NCBI GenBank assembly: GCA_035525055.1
Contig: DATLEZ010000031.1
Location: 1-63,635 of the forward strand
Length of the DNA stretch: 63,635 nt
DNA from: DATEEG01 sp035525055
GTDB lineage: Bacteria; Actinomycetota; Acidimicrobiia; Spongiisociales; ZC4RG35
Direction: 5' to 3'
Every line of letters begins with the position of its first letter. Within the stretch, counting starts at the first letter, position 1. This document shows, piece by piece, positions 25,612 to 34,178 of the stretch. Below the pieces are notes generated by a model. The model worked only from the letters and a program-made list of their open reading frames with translations. It had not been told where the DNA came from and did no database searches. Position numbers and translations under genes: made by a program.

Positions 25612-27501
25612 TCAGCCCGAAGAACCCAAGGTTGGATCGATGGCGATGGCCTGGCTCCGGGCCGCCTCCGCTCCCTCCTGATCGCCGACGGCGTCGCGAG
25701 CCTCGGCCAGGAGTAGCCACCAGTCGGCCTGGCCCGGCAGCAGGTCGAGCGCGAACTCGAGAAGCTCGATCGCCCGCCCGGGATCGCCCAGACCCAGGTA
25801 CGTGCTCGCCGCCTCAACCCGTACCTCTGGTGCGACCGGGTCGAGATCGAAGGTTCGCTCCCACAATTGCGCCGCCCGCTCGAAATCACCCAGGAGGTGA
25901 AAGGTCCCTGCGGCGAATACAGTTCCGTCCCAGTAGCGCGGGTGGGCGACCGATGACCGCTCGAAAGACCTCGCCGCCGCTGGCAGCGACCCTGCCTGAA
26001 CCTGCCCAAGCTCGAACCAGTAGTCCGGTTCCCAGGGAGCCATCGACGCTCCCTCGCTGAGAAGCTCGATCGCCTGAGCCGGGTTCGACGTTGCAAGCCT
26101 TGCCCCACGACCCACTACTCCGTCGGCTCGGTAGGGGAGCGTAACCATGATCAGCCCAGCGAATGCCACCCCTACTGCGGCGACCTTCAGCGCAGGTCGA
26201 CTCACGCCTCGAATCGACCATAATTCCTTGGCAGAGGCGATCGATGGATACGAGGCGGCGATCGCGCCGGCCATTGCCCAATGAACCACACCGAGCTGGG
26301 GCACGTCGATACTTACCAGGCTCTGGGCGTGATAGGCCAGCCAGGCGCCGCCGAATCCGGCGAGCTGCAGGCGCTCCCATCCTTGGAGCCGGCGCAGCCC
26401 GACGATGAGACCCACCAGCACGACACCGACCACCCCCAGGTAGGCAATGCCTACGAAAAGCCCTCCCTCGGCGAACATCCCCAAGGGCACGTTGTGTGCA
26501 GCATCAACGACCTGAAAAGTACCGAAGGCCTGCCAGGCCGCGAATGGTCGAAATGCCCTGTAGTAGAAGCCATACTCGCCGAACCCCACGCCGAGGAGGG
26601 GACTGGAAGCGAACATGTCCCGGGCGGCCTCCCAATACCATCGCCGGATCCGAAGGGCCTCGTCGAAGAACCCGCCCAGGGGGCCCGTTCCGAATATGCC
26701 AATCACAACCAAAACTACGGCGACCCCGCCGAGGGCGATCCAGATCCGACTTGATGTTCGCCCCCTCCCCGCCTCCCGCTCTCGCAACCAGACCAACCCG
26801 ACCAGCCATGTTCCCGCCGCCGCGGCCATCAGACCCTGAAAGGATTGAGTCGCCGCCTGCGCTACCAGCAGACCTGCGATGAAGAGAGCGCCGCCGATTC
26901 GTCGTACCCGAGACGCCCGGGGATGGAGCGCGAACGCTGCCGCGAGAGGGACGACAAAGGCCAGATAGGCGGAAGCGAAGTTGGGATTGCCGTGAGTGGA
27001 GAACACCGCGTCTCCGTACACGCGATTCCACGGAATCGGATCGGCTCCGACTGCCTGGAGAAGTGCGTATCCAGTCACGATCCCGCCGGCGATCATTACC
27101 GCCATCTGAAGCCGCCCGAGGGATCTCGCATCACGATAAGCATCAATGATGCCCATGGCGATCACGACAAAGGACAGGTACAACGCAAGGCCGGACCAGC
27201 GCGAATAGGGTCCCACGATTCCTCGAGCGATCGAATCCGCGCTCATCACGGACACCGCCACCGACGCGAGGAAGAATACGGCTGCGAGGGGAAGCCAACC
27301 GGTGGGCAGGGTGAGCCGCGCGCTGCGGGCCATTCGGAACAGCCACAAGGCGATCAGCAAAACAGCACCCAGTGCAATCGTGACAGCCTTCGGGAGCTCG
27401 ACCGGCTCGCGAGCCGCTCTGGAGAGAGCCAGGGGCGAAACGACGAGGACTGCCTCGATGATCCACCGCTGCGGGCTGCGAACTCGATGGGTGCGCGCCA
27501 T
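25612..27501 (-). CDS. O-antigen ligase/polymerase (Wzy_C domain) with C-terminal TPR repeats
   Basis: This 629-residue membrane protein has about twelve helices in residues 10-440 and a soluble tail. STHGNPNFASAYLAFVVPLA and SPLLGVGFGEYGFYYRAF are the Wzy_C periplasmic-loop signatures of O-antigen ligases and polymerases. From about residue 475 the tail forms TPR-like repeats (PAQAIELLSEGASMAPWEPD, DPGRAIELLEFALDLLPGQA, WLLLAEARDAVGDQEGAEAA). This fused architecture is common for exopolysaccharide or glycosylation Wzy proteins. It probably polymerises or transfers the exported repeat. Confidence 0.83.
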   Translation of the reverse strand: MARTHRVRSPQRWIIEAVLVVSPLALSRAAREPVELPKAVTIALGAVLLIALWLFRMARSARLTLPTGWLPLAAVFFLASVAVSVMSADSIARGIVGPYSRWSGLALYLSFVVIAMGIIDAYRDARSLGRLQMAVMIAGGIVTGYALLQAVGADPIPWNRVYGDAVFSTHGNPNFASAYLAFVVPLAAAFALHPRASRVRRIGGALFIAGLLVAQAATQSFQGLMAAAAGTWLVGLVWLREREAGRGRTSSRIWIALGGVAVVLVVIGIFGTGPLGGFFDEALRIRRWYWEAARDMFASSPLLGVGFGEYGFYYRAFRPFAAWQAFGTFQVVDAAHNVPLGMFAEGGLFVGIAYLGVVGVVLVGLIVGLRRLQGWERLQLAGFGGAWLAYHAQSLVSIDVPQLGVVHWAMAGAIAASYPSIASAKELWSIRGVSRPALKVAAVGVAFAGLIMVTLPYRADGVVGRGARLATSNPAQAIELLSEGASMAPWEPDYWFELGQVQAGSLPAAARSFERSSVAHPRYWDGTVFAAGTFHLLGDFERAAQLWERTFDLDPVAPEVRVEAASTYLGLGDPGRAIELLEFALDLLPGQADWWLLLAEARDAVGDQEGAEAARSQAIAIDPTLGSSG

Positions 27502-27580
27502 AGCGAGCCAAGGACTGTAACTCCTGGTGGATGTCGACCCTGAGTCAGATCAGCCTTTCTTCCGATTGTCGCGCACAACA

Positions 27581-27599
27581 CGCGCCCTACCAGGGCGCG
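27581..27599 (-). terminator. GC-rich hairpin between the sulfur and polysaccharide regions
   Basis: CGCGCCCT-ACC-AGGGCGCG is a perfect 8-bp stem. It lies downstream of the minus-strand molybdoenzyme transcript and upstream of the O-antigen ligase gene. No U-run follows, so it would be an atypical intrinsic terminator. Confidence 0.4.
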
Positions 27600-27625
27600 G
27601 ACGGGCGCGGAAACGGAGGAAAGGG

Positions 27626-27770
27626 TCACAAGCTTCGAACGGCGGTCATCAAATCGTCGAAGTCGGGGAGTTCGAGCGCATCTTCGGTTACCCAGCGATA
27701 AGCAATCGTGCCGTCGGGCCTGATGACGAAAAGAGAACGTTTGGCGACGCCGCGATGGGCCTTCCAGATG
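27626..27770 (-). pseudogene. Peroxiredoxin (AhpC/TSA-type) C-terminal fragment
   Basis: The frame contains VAKRSLFVIRPDGTIAYRWV and ends ELPDFDDLMTAVRSL. Together these are the final ~45 residues of an AhpC/TSA peroxiredoxin. The peroxidatic cysteine and everything before it are absent; upstream sequence is the 3' end of the molybdoenzyme gene in another frame. This is the remnant of a deleted gene on which the sulfur region now abuts. Confidence 0.7.
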
Positions 27771-27803
27771 TCGCGGGAAGTTGCCTCGGCGGTGTTGCAA
27801 TAC

Positions 27804-30671
27804 TCATTCCAGCTGCGCGGTGCCTTTCGGCTGAGTTCCACCGTCCAGTGGCAGGAGGTATGCCTGGCGTGGGGGCTTGAGCGGGCGCAGCAGCCAATAG
27901 GGGCGCCGGGTGCCGTCGGGCGAGGTTCGATCAGCCCGCCTGGTCAAACCGAGCCAGCGGCGATAGGCGGCGGCGGCTTTCCCGGTGTCAACACTGACGC
28001 TCCCGTAAACGTCGCCCGGTTCGGCCTTTCGAACCCGCACCGCCTGATGCCAGCAGTGTTGTCCGGAGATGGGGTCGGGCTGAACCGAGAAGGTGAGATT
28101 CTGATGGACGCCCGAATCCGACCACCAGATGCGAAGGGTGTCGGGATCGGTGGATTGGTATGGCCCAACGCCGCTGCGACGGCGCAGTCCCCACTTACTT
28201 CCCTCATGGTCGAGGGCCACCGTCGCCATCGCCTGGCGCTGGCCCTGATCGCCAAGCTTCCATCTGCCCATATGGTGTGAACAAGCAACCACCCCGGGGC
28301 GGATTCCTTCGGTGACCCAGGCCTTTACGACGTAATAGCCGATCTCGGTCTCCACCCTCACCAGATCGCCCGTGTCGATGCCCAGACGGGCGGCGTCGAT
28401 GGGATGGATCCAGAGAGGATTGGTGTGGGCGATCTCATCGAGCCATTTAGCGTTGGCAGACCGGGTGTGAATCTGAATGGGAAGTCGGAACGTGGAGATG
28501 AGCGGCATCTGCCCCTCGCCCAGCTTTGAGGGGTGGATGTGGCTTTGGATGTAACCGGGAAGGGCGTACTCGGGCCAGCCCCACGAGACCATCGTGGTCG
28601 AGTAGAACTCGAGGCGGCCGCTCGGAGTCGGAAAGCCTCGCTGCACGTTGCCGTCGTTCTGTACCCCAACGGGACGGCGTCCCTGTTCGTCCGGTTCGGG
28701 GCTCGACAAGGGAACCACGTTGGGATGGTCGGGTCGGGGCGCCCGGGTGTAGACCCGCCCGAAGCGATCCAATGCCGGGTCGACTAATTCGGATTCTGGG
28801 ACCGTCTCCTCGAACACCGCCCCCACCTTCGCGGCAATCTCAAAGGCACCGTATCGGCGCATGTATTGAAGCGACGACAACCCTTCCGCCTTCGCCTTCT
28901 CGGGAAGTCCAGGGACCGAGTTGGCGAACATCCACCCGTAGTACTCGTCGATGGTGAGCTTTTCACCCGGGTGCTCTTTCGACTCGTGAAATTTCCTGAT
29001 CCCAAGCAACCCGTCTGGATCGATACGCCACGACAGGTCGATCCAGAACTCGTTCTCTTCCCATACCTCGCCGGGATTGGACTCCCGGCTGTCGCGCACC
29101 GGTACTCCCAGGCGCTCACGGGCGGCCCGTGCCACCGGCTGGCGGAACCCGATCCACTGACCGTCGTACTGCTCGTAGGAATGGACGTCGTGTCGTTCGG
29201 GGGAATGACCGACCGGGAGGATGTAGTCGGCGAAGAACGCCGTCTCCGACCAAGTCGGGGTGAGGGCGACGTGTAGTCCGATCTTGTTTTCGTCGGTCAG
29301 CATCTCGATCCAAGAGAATCCGTCCGGGTTGGTCCAGACGGGGTTGTAGACCCTGGTGAAATAGACGTCGAGAGATCCCCGACCCTCCGCCGTGAAGTGG
29401 GGGAGCAGGAATGACAGCTCATGCATGGCCAAGGGATACTCGAGCGGCCAGGTGAGCTCGTTCCACACCGGGGGATGGGGAGGAGAGTGGATGGGTTTGG
29501 GGACGAACTTATTCCAGGCGTTGGGAAATGTGCCGCCCTCGGTGGCAACCGCTCCAAGCAGGGCGCTGATGAGAAAGAGGGTCCGGGCCACCTGCCACCC
29601 CCCCAGGTTGCCTGAACCTGCCGAGCGCCAGTTGTGAGCCGAGAAGCGGGTTCCAGCCCCGGCCACCACCTCGGCCACCTCCCTCAACACCGAGGCTTCG
29701 ATTCCAGACTCAGAGGCGGCGAACTCGAAGGTAAATTCGGAGTAGAGCTCGGTCAGCACCCGCTCAAAGGTGGCAAAGGTGTTGGGAAGGTCGGGCCGTT
29801 CTCGAACCAGGTACTCCTCCCAGTTCCACCAACGATGCATGAAGTCGCGGTCGTAAACACCGGTCTGGATGAGGTGGTTTGCGATGGCCAGGTTGATGGC
29901 CGCCTCCGACCCGGGATATGGGGAGAGCCAATGGTCGGCGTGGGTGGCGGTATTCGACAGCCGGGTATCGAGCACGATCAACCTGGCCCCCCCGGCCTTG
30001 GCCTCGGTTATCCGCTGGGCGTGTGGGTTGAAGTAGTGGCCGGTTTCCAGGTGGGCCGAGATCAGATATATGACCTTGGCGTTGGCATAGTCGGGCGAGG
30101 GCCGGTCGATCCCCATCCACAGCTCGTATCCAAACCGTGCCCCGGATGAGCAAACATTGGTGTGCGAGTTGTGTCCGTCGACTCCCCATGACGCCAGCAC
30201 CCGCTCGGTGAAGCCGTCCTCGCCAGGGCGGCCGACGTGGTACATGACCTGGTTGGGCCGCCCTTCTGTGATGGCCGTCCGGATGCGGGCGGCGATGTCT
30301 TCCATCGCCTCGTTCCAGCTCACCTCGGTCCACTTGCCCTCGCCGCGCCGGCCCGAACGTTTAAGGGGGTGAAAGATGCGGTCGGGGTCGGTGATCTGAT
30401 TTATGGTGGCGGGTCCCTTGGCACAGTTCTTGCCTCGCGAGCCCGGGTGCTCGGGGTTCCCTTCAAGTTTGCGGATTTCGAGGGTCTGGCGGTCGACATA
30501 GGCGAGGAGACCGCAGGCGGACTCGCAGTTGAAGCAGGTGGTGGGGACCAGCATCGAGTGGCGCTCGACTCGCTCCGGCCAGGCCCGGGATTCGAGCTCG
30601 GTCCAATCGTCCCACCGATCTTTGGGAGGGAAAGAGTCGAGGTGGATGCCGCTGGGGCCAGGATATCTCAT
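27804..30671 (-). CDS. DMSO-reductase-family molybdopterin oxidoreductase, SoeA-like catalytic subunit
   Basis: A 955-residue Mo-bisMGD enzyme. An N-terminal [4Fe-4S] site is formed by Cys46, 49, 53 and 83; the molybdenum pocket carries HTNVCSSGARFG near residue 170. No twin-arginine signal is visible, so the subunit should sit in the cytoplasm like SoeA sulfite dehydrogenase. The C-terminal molybdopterin-binding domain includes NPLWIHPIDAARLGIDTGDL. Paired by a 4-base overlap with a ferredoxin-NrfD fusion and adjacent to a sulfite-producing sHdr cluster, the simplest role is sulfite oxidation feeding quinone. Polysulfide or thiosulfate as substrate is not excluded. Confidence 0.75.
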   Translation of the reverse strand: MRYPGPSGIHLDSFPPKDRWDDWTELESRAWPERVERHSMLVPTTCFNCESACGLLAYVDRQTLEIRKLEGNPEHPGSRGKNCAKGPATINQITDPDRIFHPLKRSGRRGEGKWTEVSWNEAMEDIAARIRTAITEGRPNQVMYHVGRPGEDGFTERVLASWGVDGHNSHTNVCSSGARFGYELWMGIDRPSPDYANAKVIYLISAHLETGHYFNPHAQRITEAKAGGARLIVLDTRLSNTATHADHWLSPYPGSEAAINLAIANHLIQTGVYDRDFMHRWWNWEEYLVRERPDLPNTFATFERVLTELYSEFTFEFAASESGIEASVLREVAEVVAGAGTRFSAHNWRSAGSGNLGGWQVARTLFLISALLGAVATEGGTFPNAWNKFVPKPIHSPPHPPVWNELTWPLEYPLAMHELSFLLPHFTAEGRGSLDVYFTRVYNPVWTNPDGFSWIEMLTDENKIGLHVALTPTWSETAFFADYILPVGHSPERHDVHSYEQYDGQWIGFRQPVARAARERLGVPVRDSRESNPGEVWEENEFWIDLSWRIDPDGLLGIRKFHESKEHPGEKLTIDEYYGWMFANSVPGLPEKAKAEGLSSLQYMRRYGAFEIAAKVGAVFEETVPESELVDPALDRFGRVYTRAPRPDHPNVVPLSSPEPDEQGRRPVGVQNDGNVQRGFPTPSGRLEFYSTTMVSWGWPEYALPGYIQSHIHPSKLGEGQMPLISTFRLPIQIHTRSANAKWLDEIAHTNPLWIHPIDAARLGIDTGDLVRVETEIGYYVVKAWVTEGIRPGVVACSHHMGRWKLGDQGQRQAMATVALDHEGSKWGLRRRSGVGPYQSTDPDTLRIWWSDSGVHQNLTFSVQPDPISGQHCWHQAVRVRKAEPGDVYGSVSVDTGKAAAAYRRWLGLTRRADRTSPDGTRRPYWLLRPLKPPRQAYLLPLDGGTQPKGTAQLE

Positions 30672-32155
30672 GCCAGGGGCACCGCCTGTCCGGCTTGCAC
30701 ATAGGCGTGCTCATGGGCGAGCAACCCGATGAGTGCCGCGGGGGCGGCCCAGACGCCTATCCAGGGCGCCAATGATCCGATCAGAACCAGCACTACGCCG
30801 GTCCAGAAGACGCTCGAATATCGCCCACGGGTCATCTCCCACACCGCCAGATGGGCATGGGCGGTCCCGTGGGGGAGGGTGGTCTCCCCGAGCACGAACA
30901 GCAGGTGGATCACCGATGCCCACGTCAGCACCGTCGCCACCGGCCATTCATCACCTGTGACCACCAGCAGGGCCGCGGCTCCGGCCAGCACCGCCTGGAC
31001 CGCCATGTGGGGCGGAAGTAGCGGGCTCTGCCAGAGGTCGCGGCCCTTCGCCTGGGCGAACAGATAGGCCGTGTAGGCCGCGGCCATCAGGGACAGCGGA
31101 AGTCCGGCAATCACCAGGAACGTTCGGATCGATTCGGTCGCGAACAGCGACAGCACCAAGACCAACCCGTAACAGACAATGATCGCCCCGCCCCGGACCA
31201 GCCAGCTTCGCCACTGGGGGCGGGTGAAGATGTAGTAGAAGCGCTTTGGATGCTCAAGATCCCAGACCAACAACGCCCCGGTCACGGCCAGGAAGGGCAG
31301 TCCAAGCACCGACGGAAGGACGCCGGATGCGGCGAACGCCTCGACCCCCAGCAACATGAGAAGCACCGGCGCCAGGTAAACCCCAGCGGCGATGGACTTA
31401 GTCCAGGTATACAGACTCACCCGCCAATCCCACGGCGCCTTGTGGGGGATGTCGTAGGAAAGCACGGCTGCTGCCGAGGAGTTTGACCACCCGCCGGGAT
31501 GGCCCGACCGCACCCCCTCGCCTTGCTCGGACCACATATATAGGTCACCGGCCGGTCGCCTCGCGGCGATGGGGTCGAGGGTCGCCTGGTGGGCGCCCTT
31601 GTAGAACAGCTTGGGATGGGTCTCCTTCTCCGGTCGGCGAACCGTCACCGGCTCCCGGTTGACGATTCTCGCCACCTTGGACGAGGGGTCGTTGACATCT
31701 CCGACCAGGATCGCCTCGGTGGGGCACACCACCACGCAGGCTGGCTCCAGCCCGATGTCGAGCCGGTGGGTGCAGAAGTTGCACTTCTCAGCAGAGTGGT
31801 CCTCGGGGTTGATGAAGATGGCGTCGTAGGGGCAGGCGGCAATGCAGGCCTTGCAGCCGATGCAGATCCGCTTGTCGAAGTCGACGATCCCGTCGGCACG
31901 GCGGTACATAGCCGAGGTGGGGCAGGCGGCCACGCAGGGAGCGTCGTCGCACTGGTTGCAGCGGGTCACCTGGAAAGCCCGCCGTGCGAGCGGCCAGACG
32001 CCGATGTCGACCGACTTCACGTAGGTCCGTGTTACCCCGAGCGGCACCCGGTTCTCGGACTTACAGGCCGTCGTGCAGGCATGACAGCCGATGCAGCGGG
32101 TCTGGTCGATGACCTTCACCCATGAAGCCTCGGCGACGACAATCCCGGTCAGCAC
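30668..32155 (-). CDS. Fused four-cluster ferredoxin / NrfD-type membrane subunit (SoeB-SoeC-like)
   Basis: A 495-residue fusion. Residues about 12-190 are a PsrB/DmsB-type ferredoxin with four cysteine groups (CIGCHACTTAC, CNQCDDAPCVAAC, CIGCKACIAAC, CNFC...). Residues about 240-495 are an eight-helix NrfD-type quinone-reacting anchor starting WRVSLYTWTKSIAAGVYLAP. Normally these are two proteins. Electrons from the molybdenum subunit would pass through the clusters to the quinone pool. The GTG at 32155 lies 61 bases from the divergent ArsR-type regulator, sharing its control region. Confidence 0.82.
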   Translation of the reverse strand: MLTGIVVAEASWVKVIDQTRCIGCHACTTACKSENRVPLGVTRTYVKSVDIGVWPLARRAFQVTRCNQCDDAPCVAACPTSAMYRRADGIVDFDKRICIGCKACIAACPYDAIFINPEDHSAEKCNFCTHRLDIGLEPACVVVCPTEAILVGDVNDPSSKVARIVNREPVTVRRPEKETHPKLFYKGAHQATLDPIAARRPAGDLYMWSEQGEGVRSGHPGGWSNSSAAAVLSYDIPHKAPWDWRVSLYTWTKSIAAGVYLAPVLLMLLGVEAFAASGVLPSVLGLPFLAVTGALLVWDLEHPKRFYYIFTRPQWRSWLVRGGAIIVCYGLVLVLSLFATESIRTFLVIAGLPLSLMAAAYTAYLFAQAKGRDLWQSPLLPPHMAVQAVLAGAAALLVVTGDEWPVATVLTWASVIHLLFVLGETTLPHGTAHAHLAVWEMTRGRYSSVFWTGVVLVLIGSLAPWIGVWAAPAALIGLLAHEHAYVQAGQAVPLA

Positions 32156-32182
32156 GTTGGTCCGACCTTACCGGCGGGTACT

Positions 32183-32199
32183 TGCGGACATCCGCATAT
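32183..32199. promoter_or_regulatory. Candidate operator in the divergent promoter of soe-like genes and arsR-type regulator
   Basis: TGCGGA-CA-TCCGCA is a perfect inverted repeat in the 61-base gap between two divergent genes. Its right half merges with ATCCGCATAT, which recurs with one change (ATTCGCATAT at 33291-33300) in front of tusA. Placement and recurrence suggest the binding site of the ArsR-type protein encoded alongside. Binding is inference. Confidence 0.5.
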
Positions 32200-32216
32200 G
32201 TGGCATAGTTCGGAGC

Positions 32217-32537
32217 ATGCGCGCCAGCAATGACGAGATCTATCGCCTTCATGCCAATGTATGCAAGGGCCTGGGCGACCCCAAGCGCCTGCTGATCATC
32301 AACGCTCTTCGCGACGGAGAGCGGTCGGTCAGCGACATCTGCGAGGAGCTAGGGATCCCGCAGGCGAACATCTCCCAGCATCTCTCGATCCTCCGGGACA
32401 AAGGTTTGGTCAAGGCTCGCAAGGACGGGCAGAGGGTGCACTACTCGCTTTCGTCTCCCAGGATCGTGGAGGCGATGGACCTGCTTCGCCAGGTGATGGT
32501 CGAGAGCTTCGGGGAGCTGGCGCAGGTCGTCCGCTAA
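32217..32537 (+). CDS. ArsR-family winged-helix regulator (sHdrR-like)
   Basis: This 106-residue regulator has recognition helix-turn-helix SDICEELGIPQANISQHLSIL and wing KARKDGQRVHYSL. It has two cysteines, Cys16 and Cys42. Cys42 sits at the start of the DNA-binding unit where sulfane-sulfur-sensing SqrR/BigR/sHdrR proteins have their first reactive Cys; the usual second one in the last helix is missing and Cys16 at the N-terminus might replace it. It is expected to repress the divergent and downstream sulfur genes until sulfane sulfur is present. ATG 32217 chosen for the GGAG six bases upstream. Confidence 0.85.
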   Translation: MRASNDEIYRLHANVCKGLGDPKRLLIINALRDGERSVSDICEELGIPQANISQHLSILRDKGLVKARKDGQRVHYSLSSPRIVEAMDLLRQVMVESFGELAQVVR

Positions 32538-32549
32538 GGCATTCGGCCA

Positions 32550-33248
32550 GTGGCTGGCGAGCTCCTCGCCTTCGGAACCGACTCACTGGCCCGTCGTCAG
32601 CTAGACCGGGTGGCGGCGGAAGTCGGCGTCGAGTTCACCCACCTCACGACCTGGGCGCAGGTTGAAGGCTTCGAGTCGGCCGCGGCCGTGGTGATCGACC
32701 TCGGCCAGGACGGTGCCCTCGAGTTCGTCACCGGTTTAAAGAGCAGATGGCCCCTAACACTCGTTGCCGGATATCTCGACCTTCCCGATCGGCAACGATG
32801 GATGCAGGCGATCGATGCTGGATGTGACCTCGTCACCAGTCGGGGAGTGCTCGCCCGTCAACTCTCCGCCAAGCTGAGCGAGTGGGCGGCCGATCCGGGA
32901 GGATTCCGGATTCGGCTGTTCTCGATTGGCGACATCGCCGGGCGGATCGGGGTGGTGGCTCGCCTCTCCGACACTCCGGCGGGGCCGCTGGCGGTGTACC
33001 ACCTTTCGGGCAAGATTCTGGTGGCCGAGGACCGCTGCCCGCACGCTGGTGCCCGCCTATCGGAAGGTGAGGTGCTGGCAGAATCCGCCGTGATCACCTG
33101 TCCCCGGCACGGAAGCCGATTCGATCTCCGCAACGGGCAGCGGATTAGAGGCCCGGCCGATGACCCGATCAAGACGTTCCGGGTGGTGATCGAAGACACC
33201 GAGGTCTTCGTTCGCCTCGATCTCCCGGGGATCGCCGGAACTCCTTGA
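32550..33248 (+). CDS. Receiver-like domain fused to a Rieske [2Fe-2S] domain
   Basis: A 232-residue protein. Residues about 1-110 look like a degenerate receiver/flavodoxin-like fold (AAAVVIDLG at the strand carrying the phosphorylatable Asp, then TLVAGYL and AIDAGCDLVTSRGVLARQL). Residues about 125-228 are a Rieske domain with CPHAG (Cys-x-His) and CPRHGSRFDL (Cys-x-x-His), NGQRIRGPADDPIKTF following. There are no membrane helices or export signal. It starts 12 bases after the regulator stop, so both are cotranscribed. A redox-sensing partner of the regulator or an electron carrier are both possible; neither is shown. Confidence 0.75.
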   Translation: MAGELLAFGTDSLARRQLDRVAAEVGVEFTHLTTWAQVEGFESAAAVVIDLGQDGALEFVTGLKSRWPLTLVAGYLDLPDRQRWMQAIDAGCDLVTSRGVLARQLSAKLSEWAADPGGFRIRLFSIGDIAGRIGVVARLSDTPAGPLAVYHLSGKILVAEDRCPHAGARLSEGEVLAESAVITCPRHGSRFDLRNGQRIRGPADDPIKTFRVVIEDTEVFVRLDLPGIAGTP

Positions 33249-33286
33249 CGCCAAGCACCGTGATGGGCATAATCAGCATTAGATTC

Positions 33287-33304
33287 AGATATTCGCATAT
33301 ATCT
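33287..33304. promoter_or_regulatory. Candidate operator upstream of tusA
   Basis: AGATAT-TCGCAT-ATATCT is an inverted repeat in the AT-rich 100-base gap before tusA, surrounded by high-GC genes. It contains ATTCGCATAT, nearly identical to the box in the divergent regulator promoter. The tusA ATG follows 45 bases on with AGGAGG in front of it, so a repressor here would cover the promoter of the whole sHdr transcript. Confidence 0.5.
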
Positions 33305-33349
33305 AGATAGGGCCGAATTGTGTACCCCTCGACTGGCAGGAGGATGTAG

Positions 33350-33592
33350 ATGACGGTCGAACTAAAAACTGACAAGCTCCTCGACTGTACGGGTCTGCTG
33401 TGCCCGATCCCGGTCGTCAAGGCCTCGAAGGCCATCAAGGAGATCGAGGTCGGGCAGATCCTGGAGATGATTGCTACCGACCCCGGAGCCCCACCCGACA
33501 TGGAGGCCTGGTGCCGACAAACCGGCCACCAGCTCCTCCAGCAGACTGCCGAGAACGGCCAATTTCGATTCTGGTTTCGCCGCACCAAGTGA
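33350..33592 (+). CDS. tusA: TusA sulfur-carrier protein
   Basis: An 80-residue sulfurtransferase of the TusA/SirA fold. The motif LDCTGLLCPIPVVKASKAI places the persulfide-carrying cysteine at residue 18 in the CPxP turn, with a second cysteine at 13. It passes sulfane sulfur between DsrE-type proteins and the sHdr/lipoate system in the cytoplasm. It is the first gene after the palindromic control region and lies 10 bases before dsrE3A, the usual companion. Confidence 0.95.
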   Translation: MTVELKTDKLLDCTGLLCPIPVVKASKAIKEIEVGQILEMIATDPGAPPDMEAWCRQTGHQLLQQTAENGQFRFWFRRTK

Positions 33593-33602
33593 GGAGCAAG
33601 GA

Positions 33603-34148
33603 ATGACAACAGCCATGGACACGGCTCTGCAGCAGGTTCTCACCCCATCCGAGCCCGAAGCCCGTCCCAAGCGCCTGGCTCTGGTCTGTTCGAAGGGTGG
33701 ACTCGATGAGGTCTACCCGATCCTGATTCTGGCTTCGACCGCCGGAGCCCTGGGTTGGGAGACCGGAGTCTTCTGCACTTTCTACGGACTCGACCTTGTC
33801 AACCCCAAGCGGCGCAAGAAGATGAAAGTGGCAGCCGTCGGCAATGCCGCCTCACCCCCGCCGATCTCGGGGGTCGAGATGCGGGTCCCCACCATCCTCG
33901 GAATCCTGCCCGGGATGAATTGGGTGGCGGGAAAGATGATGAAAGGCTGGATGAAGAAGTCCAACATGCCCGATGTCGAAGAGATGATGGAGACCTGCCT
34001 CGAATCCGGGGTTCAGTTCTACGCCTGCGCCACCACGATGGGTGTGATGGGGGTCTCCAAGGATGACGTTATGCCCGAGGCTTCTTGCCTGGGGGCAACC
34101 GCCTTCCTCGATTTCGCCGCGGGGGCTGACGTCTCGATGTTCATTTGA
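33603..34148 (+). CDS. dsrE3A: DsrE3A-like sulfurtransferase
   Basis: A 181-residue DsrE/DsrF-like protein. The reactive cysteine of the family is Cys142 in QFYACATTMGVMG; LALVCSKGGLDEVYPILILA is the opening strand-helix and FCTFYGLDLV the second strand. It also has an insertion rich in Lys/Met (KMMKGWMKKS) usual in DsrE3A. Such proteins hand sulfur to or from TusA in sHdr oxidisers. ATG 33603 is supported by GAGGAGCAAGGA upstream and by the family N-terminus. Confidence 0.9.
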   Translation: MTTAMDTALQQVLTPSEPEARPKRLALVCSKGGLDEVYPILILASTAGALGWETGVFCTFYGLDLVNPKRRKKMKVAAVGNAASPPPISGVEMRVPTILGILPGMNWVAGKMMKGWMKKSNMPDVEEMMETCLESGVQFYACATTMGVMGVSKDDVMPEASCLGATAFLDFAAGADVSMFI

Positions 34149-34178
34149 GGCGGATCTACATAGCGGAAGGAGAATGAC

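Noticed and set aside
25559..25625. Reading past the O-antigen ligase in another frame gives a hydrophobic stretch (LGFFGLIVGLIASLVSNM) ending just before the SDR start.
   Set aside because: It looks like a transmembrane helix but has no start codon or ribosome site, and the ligase has its own natural end.
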